The notes below the pieces were generated by a model, which was given only the letters and a program-made list of their open reading frames with translations, was not told the origin of the DNA and made no database searches. Positions 19,680 to 28,151 of a DNA stretch of 64,000 bases are shown one piece after another. The stretch is from Blastochloris tepida (lineage in GTDB: Bacteria > Pseudomonadota > Alphaproteobacteria > Rhizobiales > Xanthobacteraceae), in assembly GCF_003966715.1 (NCBI RefSeq), contig NZ_AP018907.1, forward strand, positions 2,096,001 to 2,160,000, written 5' to 3'. The position numbers and the translations under genes were made by a program. Positions within the stretch are counted from its first letter, which is position 1. The number at the start of each line of letters is the position of its first letter.

Positions 19680-20000
19680 ATGACCGGCCCCGAAACAAGT
19701 CCCATCCGCCGTTCCCTGCTGCTCCGTGCCGGCGCGCTGGCGCTTGCGGCGCTGGCCGCTCCGCTCGGTCTTGTCGGCGCGGGCCTCGGGCGGGCGCGGG
19801 CAGAGGCCCGGCAGCGCTGGGTGTGCACCAATGCCGACTGCAAGCCCTATATCTACGACCCGGCGGTGGGCGATCCGGTCAATCTCGTCGATCCCGACCA
19901 TCCGCTGCCGCCTGGCATCGCCTTCGAGGATCTGCCCGACGATTGGCGCTGTCCGGACTGCGGCTCGCCCAAGAGCTATTTCCGCCCGACGCGGCGGTGA
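19680..20000 (+). CDS. Exported rubredoxin-like protein with Tat-type signal
   Basis: The 106-residue protein has an N-terminal twin-arginine-like signal (PIRRSLLL, residues 9-16, then a hydrophobic stretch and ARA at 39-41). A rubredoxin domain follows, with [14 protein letters not shown] (C49, C54), [13 protein letters not shown] and CPDCG (C91, C94). The first iron knuckle is CX4C instead of the usual CX2C. The four cysteines would bind one iron. Rubredoxins are normally cytoplasmic, so export or membrane anchoring is unusual. No clear ribosome binding site precedes the ATG. The gene converges with phoX. Confidence 0.85.
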   Translation: MTGPETSPIRRSLLLRAGALALAALAAPLGLVGAGLGRARAEARQRWVCTNADCKPYIYDPAVGDPVNLVDPDHPLPPGIAFEDLPDDWRCPDCGSPKSYFRPTRR

Positions 20001-20034
20001 GGCGGAAACCGGCCGGCCATCCGAAAACCGTATA

Positions 20035-20077
20035 AAAACAAAGATGTGGATGGCCGGGACAAGGCCCGGCCATGACG
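20035..20077. repeat. Dispersed repeat family D, half copy (bidirectional terminator-like)
   Basis: AAAGATGTGGATGGCCGGGA followed by CAAGGCCCGGCCATGACG matches the right half of the inverted element at 40044-40134. It contains the hairpin GGCCGGG/CCCGGCC. It sits between the convergent stops of the rubredoxin gene and phoX. Confidence 0.7.
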
Positions 20078-20082
20078 TTTGG

Positions 20083-22158
20083 TCAGCCGCCGATCGGCCC
20101 GCCGTCCTTCCTGGTAATCGCCACCACCGCGGGACGCGGCGGCACGCCGTCCTTGAAGTCGGGCCAGCGGGTGGCCGGGGCCTCGTAGGTCGCCTTGGCC
20201 TCGTCGCCCGGGTGCTGGACGGCGACGAAGAAAGTGGTGTTGTCGGGCGTGAAGCACGGCCCGCACATCTCGGCGCCGCGCGGGGTGCGGTAGAAATGGC
20301 GGGTCACCGCCCGGCCCGGCCCCTCGACATCGGCCGCCCACACGCCGTCGGCGATGCCGAATTTCGGCGCGCCGTCGGTCGAGATCCAGATCCGGCCCTG
20401 CTTGTCGAAGGCCATGTTGTCGGGGCACGACAGCCAGCCGTTCTCGCCGACCTCGCCGCCATAGCGGGCGCCGTCCTTGTCATTGGCCGGGTTGCCGGCG
20501 AGCAGGAAGATGTTCCAGGTGTAATTGGTGGCGGCGTGGTCGCGCCGGCCGCGCTCGCCGGGCGGCACCATCTCGATGATGTGGCCATGGGCGTTGCGGG
20601 CGCGCGGATTGGCGGCATCCTGCCGGTCGTCCTTGCGCTTGGTGTTGTTGGTGAGGTTCATGAACACCGTGCCGGTGACCGGGTTGGGCTCGACGTCCTC
20701 AGGCCGATCCATCGGCGTGGCGCCGACGAGGTCGGCGGCACGGCGGGTCTCGATCAGCACGTCGGCCTGGCTGTTGAAGCCGTTGGCCGGGGTCAGCGGC
20801 CCCTCGCCGAACACCAGCGGCAGCCAAGTGAGCCCGCCATCGGCATCGAACCGGCCGACATAGAGCGTTCCGGCATCGAGCAGGTCGGCATTCGCCGCGG
20901 GGTTGGCGAGATCGACCTTGCCCGCGGTGATGAACCTGTAGACGTACTCGAACGCCTCGTCGTCGCCGGAATAGATCACCAGCCGGCCGTCGCCATTGAG
21001 AATCGTGGTCGCCGCCTCGTGCTTGAAGCGGCCGAGCGCGGTGCGCTTCTTCGGCACGGATTTGGGGTCGTAGGGGTCGAACTCGACCATCCAGCCGAAG
21101 CGGTTGGGCTCGTTCGGCTCCTTCGCCACGTCGAAGCGGTCGTGGAAACGCGCCCAGTCATAGGCCGGGCGCTCGGTGATGCCCATGCGCTTGTAGTTGG
21201 CGGCTTCCGGACCGGCATCGGCGCTGCCGCGGAAATACTGGTGGAAGTTCTCCTCGGCGACCAGCACCGTGCCCCACGGCGTCTCGCCGCCGGCGCAGTT
21301 GTTGAGCGTGCCGATCACCTTGGTGCCGGTGGGGTCGGCCTTGGTCTTCAGCCGGCCGTGGCCGGCGGCCGGGCCGGTGACGACGAACTCGCTGGCCAGC
21401 GCGGTGAGCCGCCGGTTGTAGGGGCTCGATTCGACCACCTGCCAGCGGCCGCCCTCGCGCTTGATCTCGACGACGCTCACGCCATGGGCGGCCAGCTCGA
21501 CGTCGATCATCTCGAGCGTCTGCCTGTCGAGATCCTCCGGGCCGATGCCGGGGAACATCAGCTGGCGGTCGGTATATTCGTGGTTGACGGTGAGCAGGCC
21601 GTGGTCGGAGTTCTTCGATCCGCGCGGCAGCGGGAAATAGCCGACGAAATCGTTGTTGTAGCCGAACTGCTTCGCCTGGGCGGCGGCGGTGAGGTTTCTC
21701 GGCTCGAACGGCGGCGCATCAGCCAGCACCTTGTCGCCCCAGCGGATCAGCACCTGTGCGTCATAGCCGTCGGCGACGTGGTGGTTCTCGTCATAGCCGT
21801 GGGCGAGTTCGGGGAATGTCAGCGAGGATGCGGCCGGCGCCGGGGCAGCCGGGGCCGCTGCCGCAGGATTTGCCGCCGCCGGGCGCGGCGACAGCGCAGC
21901 CCCCGCCCCGCCGAGCATGGCCGCTGCCAGCGCGCCCGACATGCCTTTCAGCGCGGTCCGCCGCTCGCAGCGCAAAGCGATGAGGTCGCCGATCGAGGGC
22001 GCGCGCGAGGGGTTGACCCCGCGGTTCTCGCTGGCGTCGGCCTCGACCGCGCTCCGCGCCGCAAGCAGCGCGCAGAACGGTTCGCGCTCGCTGGTGTTGA
22101 CGCCGATGGATTCGCGGGCATCCGCGGCGCGGGCGGACGCGCCCTCTCGATTGGTCAT
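20083..22158 (-). CDS. phoX: PhoX-family (DUF839) phosphatase, Tat-exported
   Basis: The 691-residue protein has its twin-arginine signal unusually far in (CERRTALKGMSGALAAAML, residues 64-82), after about 60 hydrophilic residues. The mature part shows PhoX/DUF839 motifs: GYNNDFVGYFPL, DHGLLTVNHEYT, NNCAGGETPWGTVLVAEEN and FIAVQHPGDEA-like FVAVQHPGDEA. PhoX enzymes are periplasmic calcium/iron-dependent alkaline phosphatases. The start at 22158 follows GGAGGGAC. No Pho box was identified by eye. Whether this paralogue has phosphatase activity is inferred from family membership. Confidence 0.85.
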   Translation of the reverse strand: MTNREGASARAADARESIGVNTSEREPFCALLAARSAVEADASENRGVNPSRAPSIGDLIALRCERRTALKGMSGALAAAMLGGAGAALSPRPAAANPAAAAPAAPAPAASSLTFPELAHGYDENHHVADGYDAQVLIRWGDKVLADAPPFEPRNLTAAAQAKQFGYNNDFVGYFPLPRGSKNSDHGLLTVNHEYTDRQLMFPGIGPEDLDRQTLEMIDVELAAHGVSVVEIKREGGRWQVVESSPYNRRLTALASEFVVTGPAAGHGRLKTKADPTGTKVIGTLNNCAGGETPWGTVLVAEENFHQYFRGSADAGPEAANYKRMGITERPAYDWARFHDRFDVAKEPNEPNRFGWMVEFDPYDPKSVPKKRTALGRFKHEAATTILNGDGRLVIYSGDDEAFEYVYRFITAGKVDLANPAANADLLDAGTLYVGRFDADGGLTWLPLVFGEGPLTPANGFNSQADVLIETRRAADLVGATPMDRPEDVEPNPVTGTVFMNLTNNTKRKDDRQDAANPRARNAHGHIIEMVPPGERGRRDHAATNYTWNIFLLAGNPANDKDGARYGGEVGENGWLSCPDNMAFDKQGRIWISTDGAPKFGIADGVWAADVEGPGRAVTRHFYRTPRGAEMCGPCFTPDNTTFFVAVQHPGDEAKATYEAPATRWPDFKDGVPPRPAVVAITRKDGGPIGG

Positions 22159-22253
22159 GGTCTGTCCCTCCCCCACCGACTCGCAAGGCGGCGGCAGAGT
22201 CCGCACACACCATGAAGGTCTCATGACAGAGGGCCGGTCCCAGCATGTCATCC

Positions 22254-22280
22254 GGTTTCCGGCAGACCCAGCCGGAAACC
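22254..22280. repeat. Dispersed palindrome family A, copy 2
   Basis: Arms GGTTTCCGGC (22254-22263) and GCCGGAAACC (22271-22280), immediately downstream of the stop of the efflux gene at 22284. Confidence 0.75.
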
Positions 22281-22283
22281 CGA

Positions 22284-23024
22284 TCAATGGGGATGCGCGT
22301 GGCCGTGGCCGGCGAGCGCGCCGAGATCGTCTCCGGTTCGAACCTCGCGCCACGCTTGCCGCAGGATCTGCAGCGACGAGGTGAGGAACAGGCCGGCCAT
22401 CGCCGCCGCGACGATCAGGTCCGGCCATGCCGTGGTGGTGCCCCACACGCTGGCCGCCGCCGCCATCACCGCGACATTGCCGATGGCGTCGTTGCGCGAG
22501 CACAGCCACACCGAGCGCACATTGGCGTCGCCGTCCTTGTAGCGCATCAGCAGCAGCACGCTGGCGAGGTTGGCGGCGAGCGCCATGAGCCCGACCACCC
22601 CCATCACGTCCGCCCGCGGCACGCCGAGATAGAGAAGCTGATAGGCGGTCGAGCCCAGCACCCACAGCCCCATCAGCGACAGGCTCATGCCCTTGACCAG
22701 GGCCGCCGTCGCCCGGACCCGGAGCGACATGCCGATTACGGCAAGGCTCATGCCGTAGGTCAGCGTGTCGCCGAGGAAATCCAGCGCGTCGGCCTGCAGC
22801 GCCTGCGATCCGGCAGCCCGGCCGGCGGCCAGCTCGGTGACGAACATCGCGCCGTTGAGAGCGATCACCGTCCACAGCACGCGCCGGTAGCGGGGATCCA
22901 TCCCGTCGAACACCGGATTGCCGTGGCAGCCGCAGGCACCGCCGGAACATGCCGCAGCGGACGGGGCGGCTGCGATCGTATGCACCGCCGCGGTCCGGAC
23001 CCCATCCTCGCACCCATCACACAT
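22284..23024 (-). CDS. Cation diffusion facilitator-like metal efflux protein
   Basis: The 246-residue inner-membrane protein has about six helices. Metal-site motifs are QADALDFLGD in the second helix region and SRNDAIGN in the fifth, as in CDF transporters. The N-terminal 35 residues are Cys-rich (CDGCEDG and CSGGACGCHG) and the C-terminus is His-rich (GHGHAHPH). The cytoplasmic CDF C-terminal domain is absent, so it is short for the family. Divergent from a MerR-type regulator with a 19-bp-spacer promoter, so induction by zinc, cadmium, cobalt or lead is expected. The metal is not determined. Confidence 0.83.
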   Translation of the reverse strand: MCDGCEDGVRTAAVHTIAAAPSAAACSGGACGCHGNPVFDGMDPRYRRVLWTVIALNGAMFVTELAAGRAAGSQALQADALDFLGDTLTYGMSLAVIGMSLRVRATAALVKGMSLSLMGLWVLGSTAYQLLYLGVPRADVMGVVGLMALAANLASVLLLMRYKDGDANVRSVWLCSRNDAIGNVAVMAAAASVWGTTTAWPDLIVAAAMAGLFLTSSLQILRQAWREVRTGDDLGALAGHGHAHPH

Positions 23025-23056
23025 CGTCGAGCCCTTCTTTCGTGTGTCAGCGTGCG

Positions 23057-23087
23057 ACGCTACAGTCTCCAGTCACTAGAGGATCAA
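23057..23087 (-). promoter_or_regulatory. MerR-type promoter of the metal efflux gene
   Basis: On the minus strand TTGATC (23082-23087) and TAGCGT (23057-23062) are separated by exactly 19 bp holding an imperfect dyad (CTCTAGTGACT / GGAGACTGTAG). The overlong 19-20 bp spacer is the hallmark of promoters remodelled by MerR/CadR/ZntR activators. The regulator gene starts 12 bp away on the other strand. Confidence 0.72.
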
Positions 23088-23098
23088 GGGGCAAGTGC

Positions 23099-23521
23099 AT
23101 GGGTTCCCTGTCGATCGGCGACCTGTCGCGCAAGGCCGGCGTGAAGGTGCCGACCATCCGGTTCTATGAGGAGATCGGCCTTCTGCCGCCGCCCGCGCGC
23201 ACGGCCAGCAACCGGCGCGTCTATGACGCCGAGGCCGTGAAGCGGCTCAGCTTCATCCGCCATGCCCGCGAACTGGGGTTCGAGGTCGAGGCCATCCGCG
23301 CCCTGCTGCGCCTCAGCAGCGAGCCGCAGGCGCCGTGCGCGGAGGCCGACCGCATCGCCCGCCGCCACCTCGCCGAGGTCGAGGATCGAATTGCCCGCCT
23401 CACCGCGCTGCGCGCCGAGCTAGAGCGCATGGTGGCTGAGTGCGGCCACGGCCGGGTGTGCGACTGCCGGGTGATCGAGGTGCTGGCCGATCACCGGCTG
23501 TGCCACCACGACCACCATTGA
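23099..23521 (+). CDS. MerR-family metal-responsive regulator (CadR/PbrR/ZntR-like)
   Basis: The 140-residue activator has a winged helix-turn-helix (SIGDLSRKAGVKVPTIRFYE EIGLL), RHARELGF, a dimerising coiled coil (about 83-112) and a metal-binding C-terminal region. Cysteines C80, C115, C121, C123 and C135 and a His-rich end (CHHDHH) fit the CadR/PbrR/ZntR group, in which Cys near 79 and 113-124 bind divalent metal. CueR-like monovalent sensing is unlikely because Cys near 80 is present. It controls the divergent efflux gene through the intervening promoter. Confidence 0.9.
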   Translation: MGSLSIGDLSRKAGVKVPTIRFYEEIGLLPPPARTASNRRVYDAEAVKRLSFIRHARELGFEVEAIRALLRLSSEPQAPCAEADRIARRHLAEVEDRIARLTALRAELERMVAECGHGRVCDCRVIEVLADHRLCHHDHH

Positions 23522-23561
23522 TGCGGTGCTGCGGCCCTGAAGGCCGGAAAGCAGGTCATGC

Positions 23562-23596
23562 GGTTTCCGGCATCCCGAAGGGATAAACCGGAAACC
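23562..23596. repeat. Dispersed palindrome family A, copy 3
   Basis: Arms GGTTTCCGG (23562-23570) and CCGGAAACC (23588-23596) with a nested TCCCGAAGGGA hairpin, placed between the convergent stops at 23521 and 23600. Confidence 0.75.
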
Positions 23597-23599
23597 CTA

Positions 23600-24067
23600 T
23601 CAGCCCCGGCGGCCCTGGCAGGCGTCCCAGGCGGCGTTGGCGCGCTCGCGAATGCCCTCGGGCATCTGGTCGCTGGCGTCGAAGGCGGCGATGTCGTCCG
23701 GCGAGAAGGTCTTGGCGACGGTCTTCGACCAGCAGCCGCAGCGCGCCGGCGCCGTCTCGTCCGGCTTGTCGCCCTCGGCCGAGCGGTACATGCAGACGTC
23801 CTGCAGGCGCAGGCGCACCTGCTCGGCCGTGCGAATGCCGCCGTCCGGCGGCGGCGGCACGACATAAAGCGGGTTCGGCCGCGGCTCGGGCTGGCCGAAC
23901 AGCGGCCTCTGGCTCACGGCCTGCGGCGGCGCCTTCGGTCCGCCCGGCTGGACCCGGCTCTGCTGAGCCGGCTGGAATGCCCCCTCCTCCGGCGGCACGC
24001 CACCCGCCAGGGCGGCGGCGGGCGCGAGACAGAGAACGACGAGGGCGGTGCGCGCGAGCGCAATCAT
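23600..24067 (-). CDS. Secreted protein of unknown function
   Basis: The 155-residue protein begins with a Sec signal peptide (IALARTALVVLCLAPAAALA). A Pro/Gln-rich linker of about 50 residues follows, then a C-terminal domain with three cysteines close together (VCMYRS, RCGCWSK) and a fourth at the end (DACQG), suggesting two disulphides. I do not recognise the domain. It starts 36 nt downstream of the terC-like stop and could be read through from it. Expected location is periplasmic. Confidence 0.7.
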   Translation of the reverse strand: MIALARTALVVLCLAPAAALAGGVPPEEGAFQPAQQSRVQPGGPKAPPQAVSQRPLFGQPEPRPNPLYVVPPPPDGGIRTAEQVRLRLQDVCMYRSAEGDKPDETAPARCGCWSKTVAKTFSPDDIAAFDASDQMPEGIRERANAAWDACQGRRG

Positions 24068-24102
24068 GGTCTTTCATCCCAACAGACGTGTCGCCGGCGC
24101 GA

Positions 24103-24804
24103 TCAGAGTTCCTCGATGACGTCCGGGCGCCGCCGGCGGCGCGCCAGAACCCAGCCGATGGCCAGAACCAGCAGCGCGCCCGAGGCGGCGACCGTCAGTT
24201 CCAGCAGATGGGGAAGCCTGGAGCCATAGAGGTCGATGATCAGCGGCTCGCTCACCACGATCTCGCCCGCCACCCAGCCGAGCAGCGCCGCGCCGGCCCA
24301 GATCATCACCGGGTAGCGCTCCAGGAGACGCATCAGCATGGCGCTGCCGGCGACGATCAGCGGAATGCTGACGATGAGGCCGAACACGATCAGGATCAGT
24401 TCGCCGCGCGCCACCGCGGCGATGGCGATGACATTGTCGAGGCTCATCACCGCATCGGCGATGGCGATGATGCGCACCGCCCGCCACAGGCTGTCGGCCG
24501 GGGCGAGTTCGCCTTCCGCATGGCTCTCGGCCGGAACCACCAGCTTGACCGCGACCCACACCAGGAGGGCAGCGCCGACCAGCTTGAGATAGGGCAGGCT
24601 CATCAGTTCGGTGACGACACCGGCGAACGCGATGCGCAGCGCCACCGCCGTTCCCGCGCCCAGGATCATGCCCCACAGGCGCTGCTGCGGCGGCAGATGG
24701 CGGCAGGCGAGCGCGATGACCACCGCATTGTCGCCCGACAGCAGGATGTCGACCCAGATGATCTGGAGAGCGGCGAGCCAGAATGCTGGCTGATCGAGGG
24801 ACAT
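24103..24804 (-). CDS. TerC-family integral membrane protein (YjbE-like)
   Basis: The 233-residue protein has about seven transmembrane helices and the paired family motifs LLSGDNAVVIALAC (residues 21-34) and MSLDNVIAIAAVA, whose acidic residues are thought to bind a metal ion. TerC/Alx/YjbE proteins are linked to manganese efflux and metalation of exported enzymes. The Arg-rich tail ARRRRRPDVIEEL is cytoplasmic. The start at 24804 follows TCGAGGGAC-like purines. The 230-bp leader upstream was examined for a manganese riboswitch but none was convincing. Confidence 0.87.
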   Translation of the reverse strand: MSLDQPAFWLAALQIIWVDILLSGDNAVVIALACRHLPPQQRLWGMILGAGTAVALRIAFAGVVTELMSLPYLKLVGAALLVWVAVKLVVPAESHAEGELAPADSLWRAVRIIAIADAVMSLDNVIAIAAVARGELILIVFGLIVSIPLIVAGSAMLMRLLERYPVMIWAGAALLGWVAGEIVVSEPLIIDLYGSRLPHLLELTVAASGALLVLAIGWVLARRRRRPDVIEEL

Positions 24805-25039
24805 TGGGGGATAGTCTCTTCGGGGGCAGTCTCGCGGGGAAAGTCCCGTGCGCGGCCGGCGATCTGCGCGGCCGGGTAGGATCGCAACAGGCCGGCTTCG
24901 CTGCCGGCACGCCGTGAGGGCGAAACCGTCCCCACGCTTCAATGACGAGCCCGGCGCACTGGCGACGCCGGGCCGTCCGGTCAGACATAAGCGGCCAATC
25001 GGGCCGAAAACCGGCATCCGCCGCCGGACCGAAGCCCGC

Positions 25040-25462
25040 TCAGCCGACGATCTCGTTGCCCGAGAAGAACTGGGCGATCTCGATCGCCGCGTTCTCGACG
25101 GAGTCGGAGCCATGCACCGAGTTCTCGCCGATCGACTTGGCGAACTGCTTGCGGATGGTGCCCGGCGCGGCGCTGTCCGGATTGGTCGCGCCCATGATCT
25201 CGCGGTACTTCGCCACCGCGTTCTCGCCTTCCAGCACCTGCACCACCACCGGCGCCGAGGTCATCATCTCGACCAGCTCGCCGAAGAAAGGCCGCGCCTT
25301 GTGGACGGCATAGAACGTCTCGGCCTCGGCGCGCGACATGCGGATGCGCTTCTGGGCCACGATGCGCAGGCCGGCCTGCTCAATCACCGCGTTGATCGCG
25401 CCGGTCAGGTTACGGTCGGTCGCGTCGGGCTTGATGATCGAGAATGTGCGCTCGATCGCCAT
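25040..25462 (-). CDS. ndk: Nucleoside diphosphate kinase
   Basis: The 140-residue enzyme balances NTP pools by phosphate transfer from ATP through the active-site histidine in [20 protein letters not shown] at the start, [11 protein letters not shown] and [16 protein letters not shown] are family signatures and the length is standard. The ATG at 25462 (MAIERTF) is preferred over one four codons upstream by homologue length. Monocistronic. Confidence 0.97.
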   Translation of the reverse strand: MAIERTFSIIKPDATDRNLTGAINAVIEQAGLRIVAQKRIRMSRAEAETFYAVHKARPFFGELVEMMTSAPVVVQVLEGENAVAKYREIMGATNPDSAAPGTIRKQFAKSIGENSVHGSDSVENAAIEIAQFFSGNEIVG

Positions 25463-25647
25463 GGGAAACCTCACGGATTGTTGGATTGGTGGAAGATCGG
25501 AAAAATGATCGGCAGGCTCTTAGCAGCGGGCCGACGACGCGACAAGCCGCGGCTTCCGTTGCGGGCGAGGCCTGATCTAGATCAAAGCGGCCCCGGCCGG
25601 TCTTCGCCATTCTCCGGCGATCGGTCGCGGTTCCGCTGGAGCAGGGG

Positions 25648-26169
25648 ATGAAGAATCATTTCGTGATGCTGGCCCGCTACAATTCCTGGGCGAACCAGCG
25701 TGTCTACGCCGCCGCCGCCACCGCCCCGGCCGAGGCGCTGGATCGGGACGTCGGCGCCTGCGCCGGCTCGATCATCGCCACGCTGAACCACCTCCTCCTG
25801 GTCGACCGCAACTGGATGGCGCAGCTCAATGATGGCGGCGAAGCGCCCGACAGCGTCGACGACGTGCTGATCGACGACCTCGCCGAGCTGCGCGCGGTGC
25901 GCGAGATCGAGGATGCCCGGATCCTGTCGTTCACCGAGCGGCTGACCGAGGGCGAGCTGGACAAGACCGTCCGCTACCACACCATCCGCCAGCCGCTGGT
26001 GGAGGAGCTGCCGCTGTCGACCGTGCTGACCTACAGCTTCACCCACCAGATTCACCATCGCGGCGAGCTGTGGGCGGGCCTGACGCGCATCGGCGCGACC
26101 GTCACACCCTACGACCTGTTGTGCTTCCATCGGGAGACCAATCCGAGCCGGCTGGCCCGGGTCGCCTGA
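25648..26169 (+). CDS. DinB-fold (DfsB) family protein
   Basis: The 173-residue four-helix-bundle protein has the metal-binding histidines of the DinB/YfiT superfamily: LNHLLLVDRNWM near residue 50 and FTHQIHHRGELWAGL near residue 135. MLARYNSWANQRVY at the start is typical. Family members are metal-dependent enzymes, some using small thiols, and the founder is DNA-damage induced. No LexA box was recognised here. The reaction is unknown. A hairpin with a T-tract 155 bp downstream may terminate it. Confidence 0.87.
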   Translation: MKNHFVMLARYNSWANQRVYAAAATAPAEALDRDVGACAGSIIATLNHLLLVDRNWMAQLNDGGEAPDSVDDVLIDDLAELRAVREIEDARILSFTERLTEGELDKTVRYHTIRQPLVEELPLSTVLTYSFTHQIHHRGELWAGLTRIGATVTPYDLLCFHRETNPSRLARVA

Positions 26170-26323
26170 CGCCCTTTTGCCGGCCCAAGATCTTACCGGC
26201 CAAGACCCGACCCCGGACGGGACGGCATGTCGAGACATCCTTCTGGAGCGTCGTAGCCGACGTTCCGCGAGAAAGCCTGACGGACGCCACAGGCGGGGGA
26301 AGTTGGCGTACGTTCGGGCCTCA

Positions 26324-26365
26324 GGGACGGGCGTTCCTTTCGGAACGTCCGTCCCGTTGCTTTTT
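26324..26365 (+). terminator. Rho-independent terminator
   Basis: GGGACGGGCGTTCC and GGAACGTCCGTCCC form a 14-bp stem with one G-A mismatch and a 4-nt loop, followed by GTTGCTTTTT on the plus strand. It would end a transcript coming from the DinB gene or from a short RNA in 26170-26323. That stretch otherwise holds only small hairpins and no credible gene. Confidence 0.75.
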
Positions 26366-26455
26366 GGGCCCCTCATCAACCAATGTTCCTATCGACGCCC
26401 CTGCCCTTTTGGGTGGCGACCGAGTCGTTTCAACGGCTTGGCACGGAATGTTGAG

Positions 26456-26551
26456 GCGTTGAATCAGGGCGTTGACGTTGAGAGTGCGGGTCAGCGACCT
26501 GACGCTCCAGTTCAGATTCAACGCCTTGCCGTTCCGATTCAGATTCAACGC
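26456..26551. repeat. Cluster of GATTCAACGC repeats
   Basis: GCGTTGAATC at 26456-26465 is matched by the inverted 10-mers GATTCAACGC at 26515-26524 and 26542-26551. The last two lie in the direct repeat TTCAGATTCAACGC. They stand 80-180 bp upstream of the glycerate kinase gene. They could be operator sites; function unknown. Confidence 0.5.
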
Positions 26552-26633
26552 GGGCTGCGCCCTGCGCCAGAATTCCCGAGTCGCCCGAATCGCTTGGCGC
26601 CCGAGGTTCGCGAATTGATTCATCTGCGCTCCC

Positions 26634-27896
26634 ATGCCGCTCGCTGACCCGCGCGCCTTCCTCCGCCGGCTCGCCGAGGCGGCAATCGCCCGCGCCGCGC
26701 CCGATCGGGTGGCCGACCACCTGCCGCCGAAGGCCGTTGGGCGCACCGTGGTGGTCGGTGCCGGCAAGGCGTCGGCGGCGATGGCCAGCGCGTTCGAGGC
26801 GGCGTGGCCGCACCCGCTCGCCGGGCTGGTGGTGACGCGCTACGGCCACGCCGTTCCCTGCCGGCGGATCGAGGTGGTCGAGGCCGCCCACCCGGTGCCG
26901 GACGCGGCCGGCGCCGATGCCGCCCGGCGCATCCTGGACCTGGTCTCCGGTCTCGGCCCGGACGATCTGGTGGTGGCGCTGATGTCGGGCGGCGGCTCGG
27001 CGCTGCTGACCCTGCCCGCCCCCGGTCTCACCCTCGCCGACCTTCAGGCGGTCAATGCCACCCTGCTGAGATCGGGCGCCGACATCGGGGCGATGAACAC
27101 GCTGCGCAAGCACCTGTCGGCGATATCCGGTGGCCGGCTGGCGGCGGCGGTCCACCCGGCCAGATTGTGGACGCTGGCAATCTCTGACGTGCCGGGCGAC
27201 GACCCGGCGGTGATCGCCTCAGGCCCCACCGTACCGGACCCGACCACGCTCGCTGACGCCCGCGCCGTGGTCGTCCGCTACAACCTCGCGCTGCCGCCGG
27301 CCACCGCAGCGCGGCTCGACGACCCCGCTGCCGAGACGCCGAAGCCGGGCGATCCGGCGTTCGCCAATGCCACGTTCCGGCTGGTCGCCCGGCCGTTGGA
27401 GAGCCTGATGGCCGCCGCCGAAGTGGCGCGCGCCGCCGGCATTACCCCACTCATTCTGGGCGATGCCCTCACCGGCGAGGCGCGCGAGGTCGGCACGATG
27501 ATGGCCGGCATCGCTCGCGCGGTGGCCGAGCACGACCTGCCGGTGGCGAAGCCGGCCGTGCTGCTGTCGGGCGGCGAAACCCATGTGACGGTGCGCGGCA
27601 GCGGCCGGGGCGGCCGCAACAGCGAGTTCCTGCTGGGGTTCGCGCTGGCCGCGGCGGGCCTGCCCGGCACCTTCGCGCTCGCCATCGACACCGACGGCAT
27701 CGACGGCAGCGAGGACAATGCCGGGGCGATCGCGGCCCCCGACACATTGGCGCGCCTTGTGGCCGCCGGCTGCGACCCGGCGGCGCTGCTCGCCGACAAC
27801 GACGCCTATTCCGCCTTCGCGGCGATCGGCGATCTCGTCGTCACCGGCCCGACCCACACCAACGTCAATGACTTCCGGGCGGTGCTGGTGATGTGA
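26634..27896 (+). CDS. Glycerate 2-kinase (GckA/TtuD, MOFRL family)
   Basis: The 420-residue protein phosphorylates D-glycerate to 2-phosphoglycerate. It was long annotated as hydroxypyruvate reductase. The N-terminal DUF4147 domain shows VVGAGKASAAMA, EAAHPVPD, MSGGGSALLTLPAPG and MNTLRKHLSAISGGRLA. The C-terminal MOFRL domain shows LSGGETHVTVRG, GGRNSEFLLGFAL, DTDGIDGSEDNAGA and PTHTNVNDFRAVLV. The start ATG has only a weak ribosome binding site, and an upstream repeat cluster may regulate it. Role: serine-cycle, glyoxylate or tartrate carbon entry. Confidence 0.92.
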   Translation: MPLADPRAFLRRLAEAAIARAAPDRVADHLPPKAVGRTVVVGAGKASAAMASAFEAAWPHPLAGLVVTRYGHAVPCRRIEVVEAAHPVPDAAGADAARRILDLVSGLGPDDLVVALMSGGGSALLTLPAPGLTLADLQAVNATLLRSGADIGAMNTLRKHLSAISGGRLAAAVHPARLWTLAISDVPGDDPAVIASGPTVPDPTTLADARAVVVRYNLALPPATAARLDDPAAETPKPGDPAFANATFRLVARPLESLMAAAEVARAAGITPLILGDALTGEAREVGTMMAGIARAVAEHDLPVAKPAVLLSGGETHVTVRGSGRGGRNSEFLLGFALAAAGLPGTFALAIDTDGIDGSEDNAGAIAAPDTLARLVAAGCDPAALLADNDAYSAFAAIGDLVVTGPTHTNVNDFRAVLVM

Positions 27897-27975
27897 GCCC
27901 TTGCGTACCGGCCGAGCGGCTGAAGGCCGCGCAAGCCGGGGCCAGATTCAGAATGAGGTGCCCTTACGGAAGACG

Positions 27976-28140
27976 GTCCCGGGTCTCGCTTCGCTCGCCC
28001 GGGACGACAAATGGTGCATTGTCATCCCGGACGGCGCGGATGCGGAGCATCCGGCGCCGAGCCGGGATCGTTGGCCGAAGATGGCGCCAACCCGCCAACC
28101 GACCCCGGATCGCGCGGCTTAGCCGCTTGTCCGGGGTGAC
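27976..28140. repeat. Dispersed repeat family C, three consecutive hairpins
   Basis: Three hairpins follow each other: GTCCCGGG...CCCGGGAC (27976-28005), ATCCCGG...CCGGGAT (28024-28068, with inner GGATG/CATCC) and GACCCCGGA...TCCGGGGTGAC (28101-28140). They lie between the convergent glycerate kinase and hyfI stops. The first matches the hairpin into which the IS110 element inserted at 8619. Confidence 0.7.
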
Positions 28141-28151
28141 AGGCGATTATC

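Noticed and set aside
24805..25037. Possible yybP-ykoY manganese riboswitch upstream of the TerC-family gene
   Set aside because: GGGGA and CCCTCAC-like words occur in the leader, but I could not assemble the conserved two-legged fold. A covariance scan would decide.
26321..26646. Minus-strand open frame upstream of glycerate kinase (NQFANLGRQAIRATREFW...)
   Set aside because: Low-complexity product driven by the DNA repeats. It overlaps a terminator and the kinase start and has no convincing ribosome binding site.
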